Origin: Alphaproteobacteria bacterium
GTDB lineage: Bacteria; Pseudomonadota; Alphaproteobacteria; Ferrovibrionales; Ferrovibrionaceae
Reading direction: 5' to 3'
DNA length: 64,000 nucleotides
Assembly (NCBI GenBank): GCA_947473805.1
Contig: CANJGB010000017.1
Coordinates: forward strand, 1 to 64,000
A program made the translations under genes and the position numbers. Positions 1 through 8,217 of the stretch are shown here, piece by piece. Each line of letters opens with the position of its first letter. Positions within the stretch are counted from its first letter, which is position 1. The notes under the pieces are model-generated. The model had not been told where the DNA came from. It made no database searches and saw only the letters and a list, made by a program, of their open reading frames with translations.

Positions 1-163
1 CCGCGCCGGTCAGCTGCGCGGCGGTGTTCGGGCGTCCACATCGGGCATCTCCCACATCCGATTCGGATGCCCGTAAGCGAATCACAACTGATTCCTCCGA
101 CTCAACAACTTTCCGGAACGGCTCTTAGATCAGCAAAGTGTCGCAAGACCTTCCGGTCTCACT
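1..163. other. left-edge non-coding stretch with an inverted repeat
   Basis: No gene could be supported here. An 8-bp inverted repeat, CGGGCATC at 42-49 and GATGCCCG at 66-73, resembles the GGGCATC palindromes common between genes in alphaproteobacteria (compare 7101-7123). The reverse-strand CHAT gene ends at 164, so this stretch holds its 3' flank. A short AGACC/GGTCT stem near 146-159 lacks a T tract and is a weak terminator candidate. Confidence 0.4.
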
Positions 164-3053
164 TCATCCACCACCGATCAGGCTGAACGCGCCCCAGAAA
201 ATCGGGTGCGCTGTCTCCGGTTTGTCCATCATCGCGAGCTTCGCCTGCCGCAGCGCCTCAGGCCAGTTGCCGTTCGCGCCGGCCGCCCTTTGCGCCATGC
301 CGGTCGTCAGCGCGACGGTCGGCTCGGACGCAATCGGCCAGTGCGTCGCGAACACATTGCGCGCGCCGGCGAAAAAGAACGCACGCACCAGGCCCGACAG
401 GCTCTCGCCGCTGAGTCGCCCGTCGGCGCCGGCAGTGTTGCAGGCCGACAGGATCACCATCGAAGCGTTGAGGCGCAGGCCGATCACATCGCTGGCGCGC
501 AACAGGCCGTCATCATCCGCGCCACCCGTGCCCGGCGTCAGGGCAAGCGACGGCTCGTCTTCGCAGCACAGATCCTCGGGCAACAGGCCATGCGTGGCGA
601 AATCGATGACATCTTTTTTGTCGAGCGCCACACGCTTCAATGCCGCCTTGGTCGCGCCTGTCCCGAGCAGCAGTTCGACGCCGCCCTGGCCGAGGGTCGC
701 CGCCACCCCGCGCAGTTCACCGGCGGTTTCCGGCAGCGGTGCCAGGCCGGCCACTTCGGCCCGAACATTACGCCGCGCTGAACAAGGTCCGCTTTGGGCG
801 GCAGGCGCGGATGCGCCAGCGGCACCAAAGGCCGGGTCCCCGACCCCCAGGAACAGCGGCTTCGGCGGCAGCGCCTTCGGTGCCGCGCGCAAATTCACCA
901 GCGACTGCACGCTCGGCACCACCGACAGCGCATGGCGACGGATCAGCCACTGCACCGGCTGACCCGCGACAGGCGGCTCCGCCACCAGCACATCGGGCGG
1001 CAGGCTGAGCATCGCCCCGCCCGGCACGAAAATCAGCCGCTTCGCCGTCGTCTTCGCCAGCAGCGCACTGAAGAGCGTCTGGTACAGATCGTGCGCCGCC
1101 ACCGCATCGAAGGTCGGAATGGCGCCGCTCTCGGCGTTCACGCCGGCACGAAGGGCGACGACGCGCCTGGTGATGGCGCTGCCAGGTTCCGTGACCCGGT
1201 GCACGCTGATCTGCCCACCCTGCAGCAACAGCGAATAGCCGCCCGGACCAAGATTGACATAGTACACCAGCGCCTCGTCCGCCTTCAGCGCCGCCATCGC
1301 CTGCGCCACGGCTACAGGCTTGCGCGAGGCCAGTTGCGCATAGCGCGGGAAACCATCCTGCAGGCGAAGTTCGCGCGCCTCGATCTCGCCGGCCAGCGAC
1401 CGCAGGCCCTCGGTCAGTTCCGCCTCTTTCGCAGCGTCGCGCTTGTCAACCGGCTTGCGCAGTTCGGCCGCCAGGTTCGCGCGCAGCCGTGTCTGGCGCT
1501 CGCCGAGATTCTGCTGGGCGCGCGTGACTTCGCTGATGCCGGGGTCGTCGGCCGCGACGCGGGAGCTCAGTTGCGTGATCGCCGTGTCTACCACCGGCGA
1601 GGTCGACAATTGCAGGACGGCAAAAGCCTCCGCAAGGTAGGTCTGCGCCGCTGCGGGCTCGCGCTCTGCCTTGCCCAGCAGCAGTTCAACATAGGGGCCG
1701 GCGCATGGGGCGTAGTAGCAGGCATAGGGTTCGCGCGCCGACACCGCCGCATAGGCACGGAACGACTCCAGGGCTGCGCTCTCGTTGCCGGCAGCGAGGT
1801 GGTATTCCGCCTCGACGATCTTGGCATTGGCCCACCAGATCGTCCGTCCGAAGGTCAGTTCCGCCGTCACCAGCGCCTCGTCGACTAGCGGCTTGGCCTC
1901 GGCCAGCTTCTTCTGCGCGACCAGCGTCTTGGCCAGCAGGATACGGGCCCGGTTGGTCCAGGTGCCGGTGCTCCCTTGCGATTCCGCGCGCAACTGGTAG
2001 GCGCGCCGTGCTGGCGCCTCGCCAGCAGCCGGATTCTGGCGATAGACCCGATTGGCGTAGATCCAGTTGGCGTCGGCGCTGGTGCCGCGGAACCTGGTGC
2101 CCTGCTGCTCCATGAACTTCAGCATCTGCTCGGAGTAGCGCAGCGACGCCTCCGTATCGCCCCGCGCGCCGGCGTTGTAGGCCATCCCGGCCAGCTGGTA
2201 GGCGGTAGTCAGCGGATCGGTGGTCTTCGCCGCCAGCGGCGCGGCGCGCGCGATCAGCGCCTCCGCGTCGTCGATGCGGCGCTGGTTGCGTACCGGGTCG
2301 GCCATCTGTTGCAGGGTGCGGGCCAAAGCCGGATTATTGGGACCCGCAAAGCGTTCCTGCCCCGACAGCACCGACTGGAAGGCCAGTTCCGCCTTGCGGT
2401 ACTGCCGCGCCTCGTTCAGCCCGTCGGCCAGATCGCGCAGGCGGTCGAACTCGGCGATTTCCTTTACCGACACCAGGCCGGCACCGCCGACCATTTCCTG
2501 CAACGCGTTAAGCGCGGTGGCGCGGTTGCCGCCAGCAGGCGCGTCCAGGGCCGCGCGTCCGGCAACCGCCATCAGGGCGCGCTCGGCCAGCGGCGCATTG
2601 TTCGGCAGGAAGTCCAGCAGGTAGGCGTCACCATCGCGCTGCGCTGCCAGCATCAGCCGGCGCAGACCCGTGCGCGCCGTGCAACGGCGCGTCACCGCCT
2701 CGAAGCCTTCGATACGGCTTTCCGGCGCCGCCTTCTCGCATTCGCCGGCTTCCGCGATATCCGTCGCCCAGCTGGTTTCGGTGATCCACGTCATCGGCTT
2801 GCGCTTCGACTCAGGCGCACGCACCAGCAGCCCGCTCGGCTGCTCCCAGCCCGCGCAGAACATGGCGTAGCGTTCCGCCTTCTCGCCCCAGCCGCCAGGC
2901 GCGACGCGCCGCAGCACACAGGCGTCGTCCGGTTTTTCCCAGCGAGGCTTCGGCGCCGACCTGCTCGGGCAGGCCGTTGGCGGCACGCGCGGCACCAGTC
3001 GAAAGATCGAAAGTCCCGATGGCCAGGACGACGGCGAGGCCGAGAGTACGCAT
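164..3053 (-). CDS. secreted TPR-CHAT (caspase-like) protein, reading frame broken near its N-terminus
   Basis: The long frame (164-2995, 943 residues from a GTG without Shine-Dalgarno) has helical tetratricopeptide-like repeats at about 180-480, a coiled segment at about 490-550 and a C-terminal CHAT domain from about 570. The caspase-type dyad is visible as His802 in DFATHG and Cys852 in ILSACNT, so the protease site looks intact. The true start is probably the ATG at 3053, which has GGAGG 5 bases upstream and encodes a clear signal peptide (MRTLGLAVVLAIG, ending AARA). That start lies in a different frame. Removing one A from the A5 run (plus-strand T5 at 2933-2937) joins the two frames smoothly into ...LGKPDDACVL. 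This may be an assembly error or a genuine mutation. CHAT proteins cleave protein partners; the target here is unknown. Confidence 0.8.
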
Positions 3054-3115
3054 GCTGACCTCCGGTTCGGGACCGATTAGGCGGTCACGGCGTCTGGCGT
3101 GTCAATTCGGCTGAA

Positions 3116-4006
3116 CTACTTGAACTCGAGGTCGCGAATGCCGCCCAGGAACGACACGACCAGCGGCTGCCAGATCACTCCCCCGTCGGTCGCGCCGAAC
3201 AGGTTATGACCTTCTTCTGCAAAAGGCGGCAGCAGCCGGTACTCGGCCACGCCACCGGCCCCGACGAACGCCTTGTGTATGTTGCGCGAAAGGGCCGGCG
3301 CGAAAAAACCGTCGTTCTCGGTGTATATCCAAAGGGCCGGGGTTCGCGCGGTCTTCCCGTACTTTTCCGCGGCGTCGAACAGGCGCGTCGGCGTGCAGTT
3401 CGAATTGGGCCGGCCGCCCTGATAGCCGCCCCGCCCACCGGCAAAGTTGATGAAGGCAAGTACGCCCTCCGGATTGCGGCTCGACAGCGCCATCGCCCCC
3501 CAGCCGCCGGCGGACTGGCCCAGCACGATGACACGCTTGCCATCCACGTACGGCTGCTGGCGCATATAGGCGATGGCGGCCTCGATGTCGTCGGCGGCGG
3601 CGAGGCCGGTGTTGAAATAGTCCGGTCCGTTGCACGAACCGTAGTCTTCCTTCCACGGGCCGCCGGTCGCGCCATAGCCGCGCCGCAGCGGTACGACCAC
3701 GGCGAAGCCATGGCTGACGAACCATGCGCTCGACGAGGCGTAGCGTTGCCGGCGCATGATCAACCGCTCTCCCGCCCCCGCCGGAGAGCCGTGGTTGATG
3801 ACGACCAGCGGAAACGGACCGTTGCCATCCGGCCGGAACTCCGTCGCTTCCATCAGTACGGCAGGATCGGCACTCGGGATGCGCAGGATGCGCTCGTGGT
3901 TCTTGCCGACCTCGTCGCCCTGCGGACCGGGCAGCAGAGCCTGCGCGAAAGCCGGCATTGCGAAAAGCATCGCCGCAAGTGCGACCGCAATACTCCGCTG
4001 CCTCAT
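3116..4006 (-). CDS. secreted alpha/beta hydrolase, dienelactone hydrolase/S9-like
   Basis: A 296-residue protein with a signal peptide ending in AMPAFAQA at about residue 22, so it is probably periplasmic. The nucleophile elbow GQSAGG carries Ser165, and the likely triad partners are Asp232 (TENDGF) and His267 (EEGHNL). VINHGSP near residue 70 supplies the oxyanion loop typical of dienelactone-hydrolase-like and prolyl-oligopeptidase-like enzymes. The substrate cannot be deduced; an ester or small peptide is likely. It lies 62 bases downstream of the CHAT gene's probable start on the same strand, so the two may not share a transcript. Confidence 0.8.
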   Translation of the reverse strand: MRQRSIAVALAAMLFAMPAFAQALLPGPQGDEVGKNHERILRIPSADPAVLMEATEFRPDGNGPFPLVVINHGSPAGAGERLIMRRQRYASSSAWFVSHGFAVVVPLRRGYGATGGPWKEDYGSCNGPDYFNTGLAAADDIEAAIAYMRQQPYVDGKRVIVLGQSAGGWGAMALSSRNPEGVLAFINFAGGRGGYQGGRPNSNCTPTRLFDAAEKYGKTARTPALWIYTENDGFFAPALSRNIHKAFVGAGGVAEYRLLPPFAEEGHNLFGATDGGVIWQPLVVSFLGGIRDLEFK

Positions 4007-4027
4007 GACCCGCCCCGCACGGGATCC

Positions 4028-4918
4028 TTAGGCGTGCGCCGGCGTCCACGCCTTCGCCGCCTGCCGGGCGTTCTCGGCAATGGCGTCGAGGTCCTCGAGA
4101 TTCTTGTGGCCGACGCGGTAGTCGTTGCGCGGGTGCCGGTTCTCGCCGCGCACCAGCCAGATCGGCCGCTCGGCGTAGGTCACGGTGTAGCCGGTCTTCA
4201 TCAGGCTGCGCTGCACCATCGCCTCGTCCTCCTCGCGGGTGAACAGCGAGCTCGCCGGCATGTAGCGCATGACGAGGCCTGCACGGCGCTTCGTTGAATT
4301 GTTCTCGTTCGAGCCGTGCACGAGATTGGCCTGGTGCAGCGAGAATTGCCCGGCCTTCAGCACCACGTCCCGCGCCGTCTTCTCGTCGATCAGGTCCTGG
4401 CCGATATTGCTGCCCAGCAGGCCTTGCGCCTTCTCGTCCAGGTGCGGCAGCACGTCCCAGTCATGCGAGCCCGGAATGTAGCGCAGGCAGCCGTTCGACA
4501 CGTTGGCGTCGTCGATAGCCAGCCACATGGTGCAGGTCACGAGCGGCCGCATCGGCCACCAGTTGGAATCCTGGTGCCATTGCACCGCGCGGCCAAAGCC
4601 CGCAGGCTTGGCGAAAATGCTGGTGCCCCACAGCACGACATCCGGGCCGATGCACTGCTCGACGAAATCGACCACGGCCGGGCTGGTCGCCAGCTTGAAT
4701 ATCTCCTCGCCACCATCCAGCCCCTCGGGCACGCCGGCGCGTTTCGGAATGTGCGCGACGTTGGTGAACTCGCGCGTGTTCTCGGTCGCGCGGTCGATAA
4801 TGCCGTTCACCGTTCGCTTGGCCAGCTGGTAGGCCTCGTCCGGCAGATGGGTATTGGGCATCACCAGCCCGTCGCGGCGATAGGTCTCCAGTTCCTGGGG
4901 CGTGAGTGTGTAGCCCAT
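4028..4918 (-). CDS. phytanoyl-CoA dioxygenase (PhyH) family protein
   Basis: A 296-residue Fe(II)/2-oxoglutarate-dependent oxygenase of the PhyH family. The iron triad is His115 and Asp117 in VQWHQDSN and His201 in NLVHGSNEN; an arginine at about 211-212 is suited to binding 2-oxoglutarate. The segment RYIPGSHDWDVLP before the last ligand is typical of the family. Members hydroxylate small acids, acyl-CoAs or natural products next to a carbonyl. Nothing nearby fixes the substrate, though many acyl-CoA genes lie in the window. It ends 21 bases before the start of the hydrolase gene and may be cotranscribed with it. Confidence 0.85.
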   Translation of the reverse strand: MGYTLTPQELETYRRDGLVMPNTHLPDEAYQLAKRTVNGIIDRATENTREFTNVAHIPKRAGVPEGLDGGEEIFKLATSPAVVDFVEQCIGPDVVLWGTSIFAKPAGFGRAVQWHQDSNWWPMRPLVTCTMWLAIDDANVSNGCLRYIPGSHDWDVLPHLDEKAQGLLGSNIGQDLIDEKTARDVVLKAGQFSLHQANLVHGSNENNSTKRRAGLVMRYMPASSLFTREEDEAMVQRSLMKTGYTVTYAERPIWLVRGENRHPRNDYRVGHKNLEDLDAIAENARQAAKAWTPAHA

Positions 4919-4983
4919 GGCGTTGTCTCCCGTGCAACCAATCCAGGTTACTTGATTAGAGGGTACCCCTCCCGCTCACCGTG

Positions 4984-5862
4984 TCAACCCGGCGCCAGCA
5001 GGCGCAGCGCCTCCTCGTCCACCTTGCGGCCCGCCCCGTCCTGCAGCGCTGCATGGATGAATACATGGTCGGCGCCTGCATCGAGGTGCGCCTGTATCCG
5101 CGCGCGGATCTGCTTCTCCTCGCCCCAGGCAAACAGGGCGTCGATCAGCCTGTCCGACCCGCCGCCCATGAAGTCGTCATCGGCGAAGCCCAGCCGCCGC
5201 CAGTTGTTCAAATAATTGTCCAGCTTCAGATACGGCACCAGCAGCGCCCGCCCCTGCCCGCGCGCCGTCGCCGCATCGCGCGTCAGCAGCACCTTCTGCT
5301 CGGTGCAGATCAGCTTGCCCGGTCCCAGCGCCGTCCTGGCCAGGGCCGTGTGCTCGGGCGTGATGTTGAACGGGATCACGCCGTCCGCCGCCTCGCCCGC
5401 CAGGTCCACCATCTTCGGCCCCAGGGCCGCCAGCAGCGTGCGCGGCTTTTCCGCCGGCGCTGGCGCGGCGTAGGTGAAGCCCTTCATGCCAGCCAGATAG
5501 GCGCGCATCGCCGCGACCGGCTTGCGGTCGTAGACATGCCCGCGCAACCCTTCCACCAGCGGCGGGTGCGACACGCCGATACCCAGTATGAACCGTCCGC
5601 CCGATTGTTCCGCCAGCGTCGCCTGCGCCGCCGCCATGGCGACCGGATCGCGGCCATAAATGTTGGCGATCCCGGTGCCGATGTTCAGCCGCGATGTACT
5701 GGCCAGCAGCCACGCCGCGTGAACCAGCGCATTGCGCCCCGAACTCTCCGAAATCCACAGCGTGCCGTAGCGTAACGACTCCACCCGCCGCGCGAACGAT
5801 GCGGCATCCGCCGCGCTCATCCCGTCGGTCCCGAAGAAAACGCCTGTTCTGCCCAGTTGCAT
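4984..5862 (-). CDS. LLM-class flavin/F420-dependent oxidoreductase
   Basis: A 292-residue TIM-barrel enzyme of the luciferase-like monooxygenase superfamily. Visible signs are FARRVESLRYGTLWISES near the N-terminus, the strand RLNIGTGIANIYGRDP at about 75-90, and GGRFILGIGVSHPP at about 105-120, the usual cofactor-binding strand. The C-terminal GADHVFIHA matches F420-dependent members. Whether it uses FMN or F420 cannot be settled by eye. It shares its direction with the PhyH gene 65 bases downstream, and both could act on the same compound. Confidence 0.8.
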   Translation of the reverse strand: MQLGRTGVFFGTDGMSAADAASFARRVESLRYGTLWISESSGRNALVHAAWLLASTSRLNIGTGIANIYGRDPVAMAAAQATLAEQSGGRFILGIGVSHPPLVEGLRGHVYDRKPVAAMRAYLAGMKGFTYAAPAPAEKPRTLLAALGPKMVDLAGEAADGVIPFNITPEHTALARTALGPGKLICTEQKVLLTRDAATARGQGRALLVPYLKLDNYLNNWRRLGFADDDFMGGGSDRLIDALFAWGEEKQIRARIQAHLDAGADHVFIHAALQDGAGRKVDEEALRLLAPG

Positions 5863-5948
5863 AGCCTACCTCCCGCGCCCTAGGTACGAGCCTAGCACAG
5901 CGTGCCGCCGCCTGTAGAGGCGGGCCCGGATCATCGGTTAATGCGCCC

Positions 5949-6387
5949 ATGTTTATTACCAATCGGCACGTCATCGAGTGGACGCATCGTCTGGCCGAGG
6001 CGGCAAAGACCCCCTTCGAAAGCCTCGACGATCTTTTTTGCCTTTGCCGACGGCATCGCCTTCGCCGTGAATGTCGTCGACATGCGCGAGCGCATGGCGG
6101 ACGACGTCGTCCTCTATGTGAATGCCGCGCACACCGCCAACGTCAACAGCCTGTCCAGGGCCGGCAAGTCCTGGACACCCAGCATCGATGCCGAGCGTAC
6201 GCCCGAGCACGAACTGCTGCATTTTCGCCAGGCGGTGATGGAACATAGCGGTTCGGCCCAGACGGTGAACCTCGCCAATTCTCACGCCATCCGCGTCATT
6301 GTCCGCCGCCTGTCTGTCGAGAACGACGACCGCGTGCTGGCGATCGCCCTCTCCATCCCGCTCGAGCCCGAACCGCCGGCGGAGTAG
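5949..6387 (+). pseudogene. hypothetical protein, frame interrupted at a T6 run
   Basis: Frame one starts at ATG 5949 (MFITNRHVIEWTHRLAEA) and reads sensibly to LDDLF at 6034-6039. The coding signal then moves to the next frame, which continues FAFADGIAFAVNVVDM to the stop at 6387. Deleting one T from the T6 run at 6034-6039 gives one continuous protein of about 145 residues. I do not recognise the family. It has no signal peptide and looks like a soluble alpha/beta protein. As with the CHAT gene, the single surplus base in a homopolymer may be a sequencing error. No clear Shine-Dalgarno precedes the ATG, so the start is uncertain. Confidence 0.5.
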
Positions 6388-6394
6388 CGGGCCC

Positions 6395-6476
6395 GCCTCA
6401 CGCTTCGACAAGCTCAGCATGAGGCGAATAAGAAGATGGGTTAGTCCTCATCCTGAGCCCGTCGAAGGGTGAGGAC
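6395..6476. repeat. intergenic palindromic repeat pair, locus 1
   Basis: Two roughly 30-base imperfect palindromes in opposite orientation, at 6395-6425 (GCCTCACGCTTCGAC core) and 6445-6476 (CCTCATCCTGAG core), separated by about 20 bases. They sit between convergent genes, where the folded RNA could end transcription from either side. The same element recurs at 7141-7223, 12799-12880 and 43564-43648. Confidence 0.75.
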
Positions 6477-6488
6477 CCGTCTTACCCC

Positions 6489-7058
6489 TCACCACATCGG
6501 CGTAATGCCGCTCGCCTTCGCGAAGTCGCCCATTGTGGTGTAGCGGCGGATCGGGTCCCTGCCATCCCATGTATTCGCCAGGCGATGCAGCTCCGCATAG
6601 AGCTGCGCCCGCGCCGGCCCCTTGGCGGCGATCTCGATCATCGTGCCCATGCCGTCGGGCGGGTCGTAATAGACCACGTCGCCGCTCGCCATCTTGATCT
6701 CGAAGCAGCGTTTCAGACCCTGCGCCTCAAGGTGCCTGTGCGCCGCCGGCACGTCGTCGGGCCAGAAGCCCATGTGCTGGATGCCGCCCTTCGAACGGCT
6801 CGCCAGGAAATCGCGATAGGGCGACGGCGCGTCGTTCAGCGGCTGGATGATCTCGACCTGCACCTCGCCGATATAGGTATAGGCGACGGTGAACTTCGGC
6901 GCGGTCCTCTGGCCGCGATAGAAGAAATCCAGCGGCGGCGAACCCTGGATGTGGATGAACGGACCCACATTGAACGTGTCGATGAAGCGCCGCATCAGCG
7001 GCTCCAGGTCGCGCACCACATAGGCCTGCTGGAACGCGGTGCCGAGAATGCGGTTCAT
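6489..7058 (-). CDS. VOC family (glyoxalase-fold) protein
   Basis: A 189-residue vicinal-oxygen-chelate protein. It has paired beta-alpha-beta-beta-beta units: AYVVRDLEPLMRRFIDTF begins the first, and IQHMGFWPDDVPAAHRHLEA at about 95-115 begins the second, in the manner of methylmalonyl-CoA epimerase and lactoylglutathione-lyase relatives. Candidate metal ligands are His96 (QHMGF) and the Glu in GTMIEI at about 143. The 4-residue start MNRI follows a GGAGGAAAC ribosome site on the reverse strand. The substrate is unknown; the neighbouring aldolase and monooxygenase suggest a catabolic or detoxifying role. Confidence 0.75.
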   Translation of the reverse strand: MNRILGTAFQQAYVVRDLEPLMRRFIDTFNVGPFIHIQGSPPLDFFYRGQRTAPKFTVAYTYIGEVQVEIIQPLNDAPSPYRDFLASRSKGGIQHMGFWPDDVPAAHRHLEAQGLKRCFEIKMASGDVVYYDPPDGMGTMIEIAAKGPARAQLYAELHRLANTWDGRDPIRRYTTMGDFAKASGITPMW

Positions 7059-7100
7059 GTTTCCTCCGTGACGTTGTCCGCCCTTGTTTATTTTATCGTC

Positions 7101-7123
7101 ATGCCCGGACTTGTTCCGGGCAT
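7101..7123. repeat. ATGCCCGGA palindrome
   Basis: A perfect 9-bp inverted repeat: ATGCCCGGA at 7101-7109, loop CTTGT, then TCCGGGCAT at 7115-7123. It resembles a second intergenic palindrome family widespread in alphaproteobacteria. It lies about 43 bases upstream of the VOC gene start, outside any gene. Confidence 0.65.
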
Positions 7124-7140
7124 CTCGCGCCGATGGCCCG

Positions 7141-7223
7141 CCTAACGCTTCGACAAGCTCAGCATGAGGCTACTTTGAAAAACTCTAAATCGTCCTCATC
7201 CTGAGCTTGTCGAAGGGTGAGGA
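7141..7223. repeat. intergenic palindromic repeat pair, locus 2
   Basis: Same arrangement as at 6395-6476: one copy at 7141-7170 and an opposed copy at 7192-7223, with a 21-base AT-richer spacer. It lies between the end of the aldolase gene and the start of the VOC gene, both on the reverse strand, where a hairpin could act as a processing or termination site. Confidence 0.75.
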
Positions 7224-7245
7224 CGCCGCACGACGCTTCCGCCCC

Positions 7246-8025
7246 TCAGTTCTTGTAGTCGCCGTAATACTTGTCGCACAGCCGCAGCATCGCCGGCCAC
7301 ACGGTATTCGTGCCGCTGTCGTCGATGAAGTTGTTGCCGGTCTGGCCGGTGAAGGTGGCCTGCACCTCCGGCGGCGGGACAATCTGCTTCGCGCCGCCGG
7401 CCAATGTGGCGACCTGGATCTCGCAGGCCTTCTGCAAATTCCACATCCAGTACATCGCGGCGCCGATGCTGGGCCCCACGGTCAGCAGGCCGTGGTTGTG
7501 CAGCATGAGCGCCGGCTTGTCGCCAAGGTCGGCGACGATGCGCGGCTTCTCGTCCGGGTTCAGCGCCACGCCCTCATACTTGTGGTAGGCCAGCCGGCCC
7601 TGGAACAGCAGGCCCGCATGGTTGATCGGCAGCAGGCCGTGCTCCTGCGACGACACCGCCATGCCGGCGACGGTGTGGAAGTGCACCACGCAAAGGGCGT
7701 TCGCGCGCCCCTCGTGGATGGCGGAGTGGATGTTGAACCCGGCCTTGTTCACGCCATAGGGCGACGGCCCGATGATGTTGCCCTTGAGGTCGATCTTCAC
7801 CAGCGACGACGCCGTCACCTCGTGGAACATCAGGCCATAGGGATTCAGCAGGAAGTGATGCTCCGGCCCCGGCAGCCGCACCGAGATGTGGGTGGCGATC
7901 ATGTCGTCCCACTTGTAGTGCGCCGCGATGCGATAGGCGGCCGCCAGGTCCTGCCGCAGACGCCACTCCTCCGGCGAAAACCGGTCGTTATGCGACGGCG
8001 AATGAATGGCGGCGGCCTGGCCCAT
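7246..8025 (-). CDS. class II aldolase/adducin family protein
   Basis: A 259-residue aldolase/adducin-fold protein. Zinc-site residues are His115 and His117 in VVHFHTVAGM and His178 in LHNHGLLTVG, matching fuculose-phosphate aldolase relatives. The upstream ATHISVRLPG and FLLNPYGLMFHEVTASSLVKID segments are characteristic. This subgroup has many members in acid-degrading bacteria and is often annotated only as a class II aldolase/adducin protein; the reaction is unproven. A paralogue lies at 51706-52491. The start ATG has GGAGG 7 bases upstream on the reverse strand. Confidence 0.85.
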   Translation of the reverse strand: MGQAAAIHSPSHNDRFSPEEWRLRQDLAAAYRIAAHYKWDDMIATHISVRLPGPEHHFLLNPYGLMFHEVTASSLVKIDLKGNIIGPSPYGVNKAGFNIHSAIHEGRANALCVVHFHTVAGMAVSSQEHGLLPINHAGLLFQGRLAYHKYEGVALNPDEKPRIVADLGDKPALMLHNHGLLTVGPSIGAAMYWMWNLQKACEIQVATLAGGAKQIVPPPEVQATFTGQTGNNFIDDSGTNTVWPAMLRLCDKYYGDYKN

Positions 8026-8217
8026 GGTCTTCCTCCCGGATTATTGCCCGGAGTGTGCGCCGGCCGCGCCGGACGATCAAGCCGGCGTCATTTGCCATGT
8101 TGTCACGCGGGCCTTCCCGCCCCGGCAAACAAGCCGGGTCGTCTGCCCGTCTTGCACCATGCGGCAATCGTCCGGCCTACCGTTCACGCCGCCATCCGCT
8201 ACACTCGCCGCGAACAG

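Noticed and set aside
138-962. Open frame on the forward strand over the CHAT gene
   Set aside because: It is a shadow of the reverse-strand CHAT coding sequence, with Arg/Pro/Ala-rich translation and no domain.
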